From positions 31,311,122 to 31,375,121 of the forward strand of contig NC_045129.1 of the NCBI RefSeq assembly GCF_007655135.1: 64,000 bases of DNA, given 5' to 3'. Each line of letters begins with the position of its first letter. Position 1 is the stretch's first letter. The translations under genes and the position numbers were made by a program. The notes under the pieces were generated by a model, which was not told where the DNA came from, searched no databases, and saw nothing but the letters and a program-made list of their open reading frames with translations. The DNA is from Punica granatum. Lineage: Eukaryota; Streptophyta; Magnoliopsida; Myrtales; Lythraceae. Positions 47,348 to 57,855 of the stretch are shown here, piece by piece.

Positions 47348-49065
47348 TGTTGGGAATTGGTGTATGCCCTAGAGACAATCTATTCTTAGTTCTGTAATAT
47401 GATATCTATTTCATTATAAAACGAGGCATTTCTGTAATTGTGTAGATTGCGCTAAATATGATTTTACACAATAATGTCCTTGGAATAGTATGTTCAATAG
47501 GCATTAAGTGTGACTTGATTGTGAGATTCTATAATTACCGAACATTATTCCTAAATGTCCATAGTCAAAGTATTATCATTAATTAGGACAACGATAATAC
47601 GGTTAGACTAGTGTGGGTGTTGATTGATGACCAAGTCTCACAGGTCATGGATATGGAGATATCAAATCACACCACATGTATACATTAAGAGTAATGTGTA
47701 TTGGACTGACCCGCCATGAGATTGCTACATGGGTTGTTACGTGACTGTCATTATCATATCTCAAAGTGACTATGGTGTAATGGTCCTTTGACTTGAGGTC
47801 ACCATGAATTCCTACATGTAATGTCATATACTTTGATACTGTCAAACACCACCGTAACAGGCTGGTTATAAAGACAGTTATTGGGTATATCACAGAGCAT
47901 GGAGAGGAATGTGAGTGACCAAGTTAGGATTTGTCCCTCCTACGAAACGGGAGCGATATCTCACGGCCACTTGGTATTTAAGTCTAAAAGTGTATGCATA
48001 CCCAAACGAGTCGATATAATGATATCGAGCTCATTTGTTCTGATAGACTTAACCGGTAAACCAAGAAAGAGAGATGTTGAGCCATACAAGGATGTCATCG
48101 ACCATGCCTTGGGCTCAATAGAGATATAGAGGACAATGGATTATATTACACAGTAATATAGGTCACGAGGTTCGTCGAGAAATTGACTTTCCGATTACTT
48201 GAGTAACAGTGATGCATTGATAGATGCCGCTCACTGTTTATAATATTGAAATAGAGATTTCGATATTACTGTCAACGTAATTGGGAACCTACAGGGTCAC
48301 ACACTACGACTAAATTGACGAGATATTTTGAAACAATAAAATCGTCTAATTGAGATTAGATGATTTATGGTATGACCGATTAATCGGATATTTAATGAGA
48401 TTAAATTTGTCGATTAATTAGACTCGATTTGTTAGATTAAATGGACCATATTGATGCACGATTAAAACGAGACACATGGACCAATTATTTTATAGCCACT
48501 TAACATAATTGTATGGCTTACATGTGGCTATCCACGTGTCATGTGGAAACCCAAAATTGGGCAATCCCACATCGGTAGGAGAAACAAAATTGTCCCATTC
48601 ATATGCTTATATATATATGTAGATATGTATGGCTGTGAAAAGTAGAAAAGAAAAAAAGAAAAGAAATATAAAACACACATATATGTATATATATATATGT
48701 GCTGATACATATATGTGTACATGCATATGTGTGTATGCTTTATATATGTGAGCATATATATAAATAATTTGAATTGAATTGTTCAATTCAAATTAGGTCT
48801 ATTAGTCTGAAAATTTCGGTTATCGTATCGGTGTTTCTTTCGAGTGTTGGCCGCTAGCACCGCCGATCTCGAAAACTCGTCGACAAAGTCGGTGTGGATT
48901 CCAGTAGAGGCGTCACGCGTGGGGCGCTCGGTCAACAATTTTAAATATTTCAGGTACGCTTTTATTTATTCTTATTCTTCTAGTAGGTCTTGGACTTAGT
49001 TTCACGGGTAGGAAATTTTGAATTTTTGTTCCTTTTACGCTTTCGTAGATCCTGTGAAACTAGCA
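47348..49065 (+). repeat. 3' LTR of the copia element
   Basis: 1,718 bp, same ends as the 5' LTR, with a few substitutions (for example TGCCCTAG here against TGTCCTAG there, and one extra TA in the TATATA run). Confidence 0.96.
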
Positions 49066-49129
49066 ATTGCCTCGATCCCTCTCATAGAATACGTGTTCTT
49101 CGTCCTCCAAGCGAACGACAAAGGCGACA
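49066..49129 (+). pseudogene. KUP potassium transporter pseudogene, end of exon 2
   Basis: Starting with the second copy of the ATTGC target repeat, the sequence continues the exon cut at 40961: IPLIEYVFFVLQANDKGD. This is the second membrane block and the start of the conserved NDNGDGGTFALYS region of KUP transporters. A GT donor (GTAATT) follows at 49130. I found no third exon downstream, so the rest of the gene is missing or unrecognisable. Confidence 0.88.
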
Positions 49130-49227
49130 GTAATTTTAAACGCTTCTTTAAATTAAGTTACCGGTCAAATTCTTGTTCCTATACTATACATGCACGTTTC
49201 TAATTCTAATTCACCCGTATATACCGG

Positions 49228-49362
49228 AAAAATCACTTTATGGTATGATTGTCAAAAAAGAGTCTATATGGTAAAATTGTAAAATCACTTTATGGTAAAA
49301 TCATTTTATGGTAATATTGTCAAAAATCACTTTATGGTAAAGCCACTTTATTGTAAAACCGT
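49228..49362. repeat. Minisatellite, ~24-bp units
   Basis: About five diverged units of AAAATCACTTTATGGTAAAA plus a short variable end. Confidence 0.75.
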
Positions 49363-49837
49363 CTTCTGAGGCTGTCGCACTGCAAGATCTTTTGCTTGAA
49401 TATGCTCTTTGACTGATGATGTACCAAGGGGCTTATTTCTACTCCTTGACCAAGTTTGGACCAAAATACAGTACTTGCAGTCGGTCACTCCTAGTTTAGG
49501 GTGCGACGTATAATCAAGCGTACAAATTTTATATATTGCTATTCTTGCCATGCTACTATTAACTAGTTGTAAGCTAATTTTAAAGCAAGAAGAATCCAAG
49601 TGCTCAATCTTCGCTAAGATTAAAACCACCAATATGGAATTCGTCAAGCAACTATACAAGAGCATCGATCACAGTAATAAATGGTAACAATACTCAAGCA
49701 AGCCTCCACCACCACTCCTGGTCATTGCTATAATGACAGGTAATGACTCAAGTACAGTCACAAAACATCTGACGGTTCGCCCACGTGCTGCCTTCACAAG
49801 CGATGGCTATAATAATAGATGTGACAGGCCATGCCAA
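49363..49837. other. Spacer between KUP pseudogene and block B
   Basis: No gene recognised. A 105-codon frame on the - strand (49348-49665) has no domain. Confidence 0.4.
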
Positions 49838-50863
49838 AGTATTAAGGTTGCCCTGTGGGAAAGAGAAACAAACTTACCCCATCAGCGTTGCACAGAGAGG
49901 CTAGGGTCGTGATTTGCGCCCTCCATCCATGAAGATATTGCGATGTCACGCTGCAAGCAACTTCTTAGTTTCCGGAGAAACGATCATCACCTTCATCCAA
50001 ATCACCGAAGAGAACATGAAGCCATAGTCTAAACAGAACATGCGAGGCCACCCCCGCCGAACTGACCAAACACCTCTGTAACGAGTCATACAACCCGCCT
50101 GGTTTGGGGGTGAAGGGCCAGTTCAACGGAGGTGACAACTTACCTATGCATGTCAAATAGTATATGTCGGGAGAGTAATGGTAAGTGAGCCTATAGAGAG
50201 GCCAATATAAATAGATTAGAAAGAAGATGTTGAGAAATGAAAAAGAATATTGAAAAAGAATCATGAGATATGACGCAGTTGATAAATTGTATTTTTTTAC
50301 TTATATTAGGGAAGTTTAACCGCACCACAAAGATTCGAAATTGACTAAAAGTATATTACTTATATTTTCCCTTTCTCAGTTACTCTCCAATACTCCACGA
50401 ATCTGGTTCTCGATTTATCCATCAATCCGGAAATGTCAAAATCTTTCAAACCATCCCAGGAACAAGTGACTGATAAGCCCTCTAGTTTGGTGAGCTTCCT
50501 TATCTGCTCGAAACAAAGAGATATTTAAGTACAAGTTTCCTATCCGAATTTCAATTTGCCTCTACGCTATGTTGAACTCGAAATAATTTGGAATAGCATC
50601 AGCACTTCATTTTTTCACATCCCATAAGTTTGGTTGAATTGAAAAGGATTCTATCTGGAAAGGAAGAGATCGATCCATGACGCATGATGAAGCTTTGAGT
50701 AGAAATTCAAAAGCCACAAGGTCCAAGATTGTTCTTTGGTCCGGGTAAGGGCGTAGGGCCCCTATGCCGATTGCTGACAAGAAGCTTTCGCTGTTCAAAT
50801 AGCCTGAGTTCCTGAGTTTGGCTTTCGTGGATATTAAGGAAGTTACTTAGTATTCTCACTTCT

Positions 50864-52847
50864 ATATGGGCTGGGGGCGTGAGACATGAGAGAGCGCAAG
50901 GGGTGGACTGCGCTTATCGATTCTTGATATCTACAATAAATCTGCTCATGCATTCTTTTGATGTTAAGAAATAGTGATTTTAAATCCTAACTTCCCTAGT
51001 ATAGTTGTTGTATCATAATTATGTAATTAATTCTGTATTTATTTCTTTCCTCAAATATGTCATGTACAGCTCTATATAATTTAATACAATATACCTCAAA
51101 CCTTAAGTTGAGGTTTCAACCAAATTCCTCTAATTTTTATGGTATCAGAATCTAGGTTACGCGTATGCATGCCTATGCGCGTGTGCGCACCCACACCACG
51201 CCAGACCTAGTATGTCAAGTGCAGCTAAGAGTGCGCCTCGTGTTAGCGTCCCCCCTCGCCCCAAGTACGGAAGATGAGCCAGGCTCGAGGTTAATTGTTG
51301 AGGGCGGGTGTTTAAGGGCACGTGACAACGTGTAGGCAGAAATAGACCGCATGTTGCATGTGAGGGCGGGTGTTGATGAGTAAAATGGGATAAATCCCAC
51401 ATCGGAAAAGAAAAGAAAAATTCATGGGTTAATATATGGCTTGGATACCACCACTTATAATCTTGAGTTTTTAAGTGGAAATGGACCCAAACCCATATAA
51501 GCCCAATGAAAATTTTAATAGGTTCTTTTTCCAGCACTGCGATGGAATTCGACGTATGGTTGATATGACTGTTCTCTCTTGGTATAATGACTTTTTTTAT
51601 TTCGATTTATTTATTCTCATCATGTGCTTAATGGTTTTCAATTAATTGGCCACTGATTGAATTGTTCTAATAATCTAGGTAATCTGGGGAGAGGGAATTT
51701 AGGCCTAAATCGAGTAGAGAATAGCCTAAGATTCACGTTTTGAGGAAAGGAATTGAACTTGTAGGTTGATTCGTGAATATTATATGAATACATTTGTTCA
51801 CCTTAGGTAGCCAAATTACGCATGGTTTTATGGTTAATGATTTCATTTTAATTCAATTTTTATAAGAATATAGTGAATCAGTTAAAACAAACTTTTTCTA
51901 AGTGATTAGGGAGAATATTAGGGACACTCAAGAATCCTAGGTATTGGATCATAAACGAAATGGGGATAGAGAGATCAAATCAAATTAGCCAAGGGTTGTG
52001 GGAATTGTAATCCTAAATCTTCACCTCTAGTTTATGGTTGTTTCAGTTTATTCGTTGCTTTTATTTTCTTAATTTTAGTAATTAAATTTCGGTTGCTTGA
52101 CTTCAGCTTAACTGTGATACTTTATATCGCAGCGATAGAAAGTATCACAATTAAGCTAAAGTCAAACAAACGAAAATAAATTACTAAAACTAAAAAAAAT
52201 AAAAGTATCGAACTGAAGCAAGATAAATTAGAGGTGATAATCTAGGATTATAATTTCCCCTGACAATTAGTTAAATCGATCTAATTTCTATAACCCAAAT
52301 TCTTCAAAGACCCAATATATAGTGTTCTTGATTATCTCTAATGTTCTCCTGAATCACTTAGAAAAATACCTATTTTAATCGATCTACTATATTCCTATGA
52401 GAATCGAATTAAAGTAAATTCATTAAGCACAGCTGCACAAACCCTAATTTGACTATGTAAGGTGAACATATTCTTATCTTCCCCATGGTCTTGCGAAGAT
52501 CGAATTCAGGCTATATATTCTCACCTCAATCTAGACCTAAATCCACTCTCGTGAATTCATATAAATTATAAGAATAATTCAATTAGAGGCCAATTAACCA
52601 AAAAAAAATGAAGCAGAAGACAAGAATAAATAAATTGGAATAAAGAACTCATTAAATCAAGAGTACCATCAAATCAACACGTTTCATTGCAATCCTTGAT
52701 AAGGAACTTAGCCCATGAGATCAAGAGAAAAAGAATAGAGAAAAAGTCGAGAAGCGTGGCTTACTCCCATGAGTTGTCGCTCAGTGAAGTGCCCTCTCAC
52801 CCCCTTGTGCTCTCTCTGATGTATTAGTTACGTTCCCAGCCTATATT
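50864..52847. mobile_element. Foldback element, copy B
   Basis: Partner of 9067-10582. The ends TATATGGGCTGGGGGCG and, inverted, TATAGGCTGGGAACG are better kept than in copy A. The arms meet at about 52130, where GATACTTT and AAAGTATC flank a short loop. A ~550-bp LTR-type insertion interrupts the left arm. No coding capacity. Confidence 0.85.
50970..51521 (+). mobile_element. TRIM-like LTR element fragment
   Basis: It sits in the left arm of the foldback; copy A reads through the site (GATGTTAAGTTCTTTTATAG). It contains TGGTATCAGAATC (about 51140-51152, primer-binding-site-like), a ~220-bp interior, then a purine tract GAGGGCGGG followed by TGTTGATGAGTAAAATGGG as an LTR start (51371). The two flanking parts are not alike, so each LTR seems to be truncated differently, or the element is a mosaic. 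A similar LTR start is near 6006. Confidence 0.55.
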
Positions 52848-52925
52848 TATAAGGGAGCATACTCAATAGATTCCATAATATCCACAAAATCTAATTTTCT
52901 AATCTATTAAAATCCAAATCCCTAA

Positions 52926-53075
52926 CCAACATTGATTGATTCAAGCGGTTTAACGCTTATTCCCCTTAAACAGAGAAAATTCACAAACTTTACTCCATAA
53001 TTGGCTGATCCGCCTCTACTGAATTAGTCGGGACCCATCGAGCTTTTGAATACCAGGATTCACACCGAAAAAAAT
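52926..53075 (+). mobile_element. SINE with ~16-bp target duplication
   Basis: CCAACATTGATTGATTCAAG to CACACCGAAAAAAAT, flanked by AAAATCCAAATCCCTAA (52909-52925) and AAAATCTAATCCCTAA (53076-53091). Block A lacks it (AAAATCTATATCTTAATCCC near 12270), so insertion postdates the A/B duplication. Confidence 0.88.
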
Positions 53076-53715
53076 AAAATCTAATCCCTAAAATTTGGCA
53101 CAAATGATATCTAATGAAAATCTTCTCTTCTAAATTTTGATCTTCAAGAGATTCCACGTCGTGATATCCTTTTAGAATGAATCTTCACGCTTGGAAACTT
53201 CACGAAATTAATCGGACAGCAAAATTCGAATTCAAGAACTCAAATCGAGCTTCGAATTGGACACTGCTGGAATGATTGAAATTCAATTATTTTATCCACT
53301 ATATTGCGCCATATAGTACTAAAACTAGGAGTCAGCCAATCGTATTTGCGGGTGAATTAATAGAGACGGGTTCTTCACGGAATCAACAAATAGAACAGAG
53401 ATATCATTGAATCTTCAGGGAGCAAATAGGCAGATTACAAATCACCAATGTGCAATATGAAGTTCATAACATGAACTCTTGGAGTATGAGTTTTAGCAGA
53501 AGACCACATCATGAGTGTCACAATAACTCAAGATATATCGGTTTTCTTTGGCTTTCGGGTCGTTGCCTGTTGTGTGAGATTGGAACGTTGGAGAACCAAA
53601 GAAGCATCCAGAATGATGTAAATATACCTTAAATTTCCCTCATTTGGGACCGATCATTTAATTTCAAGTGCTTTCCTGGCCCTGGGCCTAAACATCCGCC
53701 TTCCCGTCCATCGCC

Positions 53716-53838
53716 ATGCGTTCTACGATGAGTGTCTTGGCACTACCGCGACTCCTCCTCCTGATGTTTATACCTGCAATTCTCATAAGGCTAGTGGCCA
53801 ACCCCTCGAAAGTCGAAACAGATACTCTATTTACCTGA
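53716..53838 (+). CDS. Small signal-peptide-like ORF (40 codons), uncertain
   Basis: ATG at 53716 (or 53728) opens a frame with a strongly hydrophobic stretch (LALPRLLLLMFIPAILIRLV) followed by a polar end and TGA at 53836. It resembles a secretory signal or single membrane anchor. The copy in block A is broken by a TAG. It could be a leftover first exon or a chance frame, because only one of two copies is open. It lies just past the 3' end of the SMR gene, on the opposite strand. Confidence 0.25.
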   Translation: MRSTMSVLALPRLLLLMFIPAILIRLVANPSKVETDTLFT

Positions 53839-53887
53839 ACCTGTTTTGGAGCTGCAGGGTCCAGGCATGGTACAGGGAGAGAGACAC

Positions 53888-54241
53888 TTACATGCTGGTA
53901 GATCTTCTTTTATGGTCACGAGACCTAGTCACTTTAGATAGCTTGAAATTGGAACGGAAAAACGACTCTACCTCCTCGCCTCTTGTGGTCTCAAAAAACT
54001 GTGGCTCCGACGACTCCGAGCGTTTCCTCTTTCGCTGAACCGTTTTACGAGGAGTTGCAGGGCAGCTCTGGGAAGTAGGGATCCTGTGATCGATGGAACT
54101 CGGGGTCTGGCAATCCCGATGATCTCTAGTTAAGGTCGACCAGTCACTAGTTTCACCATCTAACAATAACTTGTCCGCTGCACCCTTCGGTTCTTCAGTC
54201 TCTGATGGCTTTGGCTGTGATAGGTTTTCTTCTTTAGACAT
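53888..54241 (-). CDS. SMR: SIAMESE/SMR-type cyclin-dependent kinase inhibitor
   Basis: Single exon, 117 aa, ATG at 54239-54241. Plant SIM/SMR proteins bind CDK-cyclin complexes in the nucleus, block mitosis and promote endoreduplication. The family landmarks appear in order: DCQTPSSIDHRIP (residues 43-55), SCPATPRK (59-66), a basic KRKRS stretch (70-75, a possible nuclear signal), FF (82-83) and EEVESFFRS (89-97). The acidic, serine-rich N-terminus and the length fit the family. Codons are open throughout, while the block A copy is frameshifted. A TATA box lies about 110 bp upstream, and a ~1-kb MITE cluster starts 22 bp beyond it. I identify the family confidently but not the individual member. 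Confidence 0.88.
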   Translation of the reverse strand: MSKEENLSQPKPSETEEPKGAADKLLLDGETSDWSTLTRDHRDCQTPSSIDHRIPTSQSCPATPRKTVQRKRKRSESSEPQFFETTRGEEVESFFRSNFKLSKVTRSRDHKRRSTSM

Positions 54242-54351
54242 GTTATTGAAGGATGATCAAGAAGATTGCGAGGGAAGATAAACAGAGAGAGAGAGAGAAT
54301 GTTACACGACTTTGTTTTTTTTAAGAGGTGTATAGAAGATAATATTAATAA

Positions 54352-54364
54352 GGCATATATAAAT
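54352..54364 (-). promoter_or_regulatory. TATA box of the SMR gene
   Basis: ATTTATATATGCC on the - strand, about 110 bp before the ATG, kept at the matching site of block A. The leader between them is GA-rich. Confidence 0.6.
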
Positions 54365-54386
54365 AGTGCGTGGCTTGGAAGTATTA

Positions 54387-55445
54387 TAGTGCGTTTAGTT
54401 TTGGAATAGAGTTGAGTTACATTTTGATTTTAATTAGTTGGTAATGATTGTAATGTTAAATTATGAGAAAAAGTGTGAAAAAGTAATAAATAGTTGAAAA
54501 AAAGTAATAATTATATTGTTAAATTGTAAAAAAATAATGAATAGTTGAGAGAATTCATTATTAAAAATTGAATTGAATGATTAAAAAATTTGTAGAAAAT
54601 TGGAAAAGTAATAATTGTGTTGTTGACTTTTATTGTGTAGTAAGTACAGTTAAAGTTAGAGTTAAAATCTTATGGTACGTTTGGTTTCAGAGTTAAAATA
54701 ACTTTGATTTTAATTTTAATTTTGATAGTGAAAAATGACAATTGAGACAATTGATTTTAACTTTAACTTTAACTTTAACTCAACACACTACATAACAAAA
54801 ATACACATTTTCCAATTCAAAAATTTTAACTTTAACTTTAACTTAACACACTATACAACAAAAACACACGTTTCCCAAGTCAAATTTATAATCACATCTC
54901 ATTTGTCCTTTTCCACAATCAAAATCAAAATCAAAATCAAAATCAAAGTAACTTTAACTTTGAATCCAAACGGCCCCTAAATTTGACTTGAAAAACATGT
55001 ATTTTTGTTGTGTAGTGTGTCGAGTGAAAGTTAAAGTTAAAATTTTTGACTTGAGAAATGTGTGTTTTTGTTGTGTAGTGTGTTGAGTTAAAGTTAAAGT
55101 TAAAGTTAAAATTTTCTGTTTGGGAATCCAAACAGCGTTATACTTCGTTTGATTTTGCAATCGGATTTTAAAATTTTAACTCTAACTTTAACTCTACCCA
55201 CTACACAACAAAAATCAATTTTTTAAAATAAAAAAGATGGGGCCTATACATAAATCCACATGCACTTTCATTATACTCAATTCAATTTTTAATACTAAAT
55301 TATTTCAATTATTTATTATGTTTTCACAATTTTTCTCATAATTCAACAATACAATCATTACAACTCAATTAAAATCAAAACTCAACTCAACTTAACTCTA
55401 AAACCAAACACACTATAAAATCGAATTTAGAAATCAAACATGAGA
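54387..55445. mobile_element. Nested MITE cluster in the SMR promoter
   Basis: TTA occurs on both sides (54384-54386 and 55446-55448), and block A shows the empty site. The outermost inverted ends include TATAGTGCGTTTAGTTTTGG and, inverted, TATAGTGTGTTTGGTTTTAG. Inside is a second element (about 54673-54976) with ends around CGTTTGGTTTCAGAGTTAAA and GGCCGTTTGGATTCAAAGTT, then a partial inverted copy (about 54980-55135). The whole is a foldback of AACTTTAACTTTAACT and AATCAAAATCAAAATC motifs. The 81-codon and similar frames here are repeat products. Confidence 0.8.
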
Positions 55446-55703
55446 TTATTTTCTCCACCAATCTTGTGCTGTACGTTTTGAATGTGAAAACAAAAAGTTT
55501 TTGTACCTTGTCGAACATGCAATCTACAGGAAATTTAGCAAGGGTCCCACGGTTGATATAGGTGTACCGGAGGAAATAGCGGCAGAAGAATTTGAGGTAT
55601 GCAATTTATCTAGGACTCCTACCCGAGTCGGTATATGACAAGGAAATAACATAACCGGCGTAATTTTACTAAATTATCCCGAGTTGTTTGATGCCTCGCA
55701 GGC

Positions 55704-56220
55704 CAAGCTTATCCCTATAACTATTTTCAGTATATATGTCAGGCAATGGGCACAATTGACTTTTTCTTTCTCCCACCTCTACTAGGATGCTCAGTTTCGC
55801 TCAGGTACGATTTTTGGCTCAAACCCCAATCAATTCACAAATTCAGTTTTTTAAAAATTGAAAACTATATCCATATATATAGAAGATATTTTTTTAAAGT
55901 AAAACCAAACCATAATATTCGGTATTTCGGTTCGGTTAATTAATCAAATTCCTCTTTAGGCCATATTGCCCCTAAATATATTACGAGCAATTTAATTTCC
56001 AGATTAGACCATGTACCCGACTAATTTTATTTACGGAGAAAGTCATAAAATATCATACATGGTGTATCACAAATAACAAAAAATTCATCAACAATATAAT
56101 TCCGAATCTGAACTTCTTTTACCTAAAATGTCCATGATAAAAAAGTAGCAAAATAAATAAGAGTCATAGTTCAATACATACAAAAAAAAAATTTTTGTTT
56201 CATTGTAACAAAATCCACAA

Positions 56221-56251
<31 letters not shown>

Positions 56252-57635
56252 AATTTTCTTTTTTTGGATTTTTAAATTTATAACAACCAAATAACGAACT
56301 GCATCTAAAATCTATATAAAATATTAAAAACCGAGAGACTCACCTTGCAACGTCACATAAAACGGAGGAAGGTTCTCATTGCGTGACCCTTTATATAATC
56401 GCTATTAGTAATTTCACAAGTGATACAGTGACGTGATGCCACGTCACTTTTTGAAACCGAAACACCTATAAAGACCATGCTAAAATGAATTTTCTAAAAC
56501 AAAAATAGCTCCTGGAGATGGACCTACTTCTTCCACGTGAGAGGTTTGTTGAGAAGATAAATTGAAGGATGAAAACCAATTTGTTATTGAGTTATACTGC
56601 TTTTTCCTTCTGGATTTTGTTCATTAAGTGTTGTCTCTCTTTCACAATGGAGTAGATGTATTGCTTGTAAACCCTAAGTTAGGGAATGAAATGCACCTGA
56701 AAAAGGTTAAGGAATTTCTCCATGTTGGGACAGTAACCACAGCATATTATAAGTAAGTATATCTGATTACTACTTACTAAGTGTTTTGTCAATGAGTTAT
56801 ATTTTACATTTGCTTTTTTATTAAATATTAAAAGAGAAAAATCATTCGCCCAATAATTCTAATCTGCTCATATGTGCGGACCTGATGTCCAGTTCCATGA
56901 AAAACAGCTCCGCAACCAAACCATATTTTCGGATTGTTCTCGGTTTGTTTTTTGGTTTTTCGCATGCTTTTTAGCAGTCCTCTACAATCTCCTCTCTACT
57001 CCAAATTTTCTCCTCCGATACGGGTTTATTAAGGCGTTAAAGGGACTTCTCTTCGTGATTTCAGGCTATCAGAGCTTATCGATATCCGTCAATTTTTGTC
57101 AAAATGTATAATCAATTACAATAAAAGACTATTTTGTATTGGTCCATGCCCTTTCTATGTATGTCAACACATGTTGTCTGTACGTGCAATAGGAGCATAG
57201 GATGCCTTTTTGGACGGACGGATCGGACAACAAAAATAAAGAAAACAGGACAAAACCCAGAGAGATTCTGATCCCTACCTGCGCTGCAATAACATGTTAC
57301 CGATTCCCCTTTGTTGTCTCAGAACATACCCAATGATCACATAATTCAATTACTAGCTAGCTGATGATGGGAACGATGTGTCTTGCTTAATTAATAGGAA
57401 AAAAATCATGATAGGATGTTGCCGGACGATATATATATATCCCCAAACTAATAAGATAACTCGAAAACTATAAGTGATTTTCCAAAAGAAGGATGAGCAT
57501 CCAACTGTTTGGAGCGAGTGACCGAGTAGTCAAGGGGAGTAAGAACCTTGTAATTAATACGCATATTGTCACACTCCAAACTCTTAAAGAGGCTACAGGC
57601 GAGCCTCGTAGTTCGTGCTCGATCATATATATGCT
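55704..57635. other. Intergenic, no gene recognised
   Basis: AT-rich, with a (TA)n run at about 56219-56242. A 79-codon frame opens at ATG 56872 with two hydrophobic stretches but no recognisable family. I see no support for calling it a gene. Confidence 0.4.
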
Positions 57636-57765
57636 TATTAGGGATATATATGTGATATCTTCACATTAGGGGGACTACAATATAATTGATGTATGTTTGC
57701 TTCTATATATATATGTACACGCACAACACAGCCACCTTTGTCGAGTACAACATCATACAATCACA
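57636..57765 (+). repeat. 5' LTR of the old copia element
   Basis: Contains a TATATATATATG run and GTCGAGTACAACAT; its partner is at 61908. Confidence 0.85.
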
Positions 57766-57778
57766 TGCTATCGGAACC
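57766..57778 (+). promoter_or_regulatory. Degenerate primer-binding site
   Basis: TGCTATCGGAACC directly after the LTR, close to the standard TGGTATCAGAGCC. Confidence 0.7.
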
Positions 57779-57855
57779 AAGAATTGGCTAATACCTAAAA
57801 TCACCCTTCTCCTCTCCCTGCCATCATTTGCAACCCTTAGACTCTCATCAATCAC

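Larger units (their letters stand above)
40962..49065 (+). mobile_element. Full-length Ty1/copia LTR retrotransposon
   Basis: 8,104 bp, with LTRs at 40962-42677 and 47348-49065, flanked by ATTGC on both sides. The order of protein domains is gag, protease, integrase, reverse transcriptase, RNase H, which defines copia. A primer-binding site follows the 5' LTR and a purine tract precedes the 3' LTR. The LTRs differ at only scattered positions by eye, so the insertion is fairly recent. Two in-frame stops make this copy non-autonomous. It lies inside exon 2 of a KUP pseudogene and in the same orientation. Confidence 0.97.
49838..55703. repeat. Block B of the segmental duplication (partner 2650-14205)
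   Basis: Direct copy of block A with the intact SMR gene. Insertions specific to B are an LTR-type fragment (about 50970-51521) inside the foldback, a SINE (52926-53075) and a nested MITE cluster (54387-55445). Between 50450 and 50810 the - strand contains sequence reminiscent of a leucine-rich repeat (IRKLTKLEGLSVTC), shared in decayed form with 6255-6700; this is only a suggestion. Confidence 0.8.

Noticed and set aside
50607..50798. 63-codon - strand frame and nearby LRR-like wording
   Set aside because: Only one short stretch (IRKLTKLEGLSVTC) suggests a leucine-rich repeat, in a different frame; too weak to call an NLR fragment.
56872..57111. 79-codon frame with hydrophobic stretches
   Set aside because: AT-rich context, no recognised family, no second copy to test conservation.
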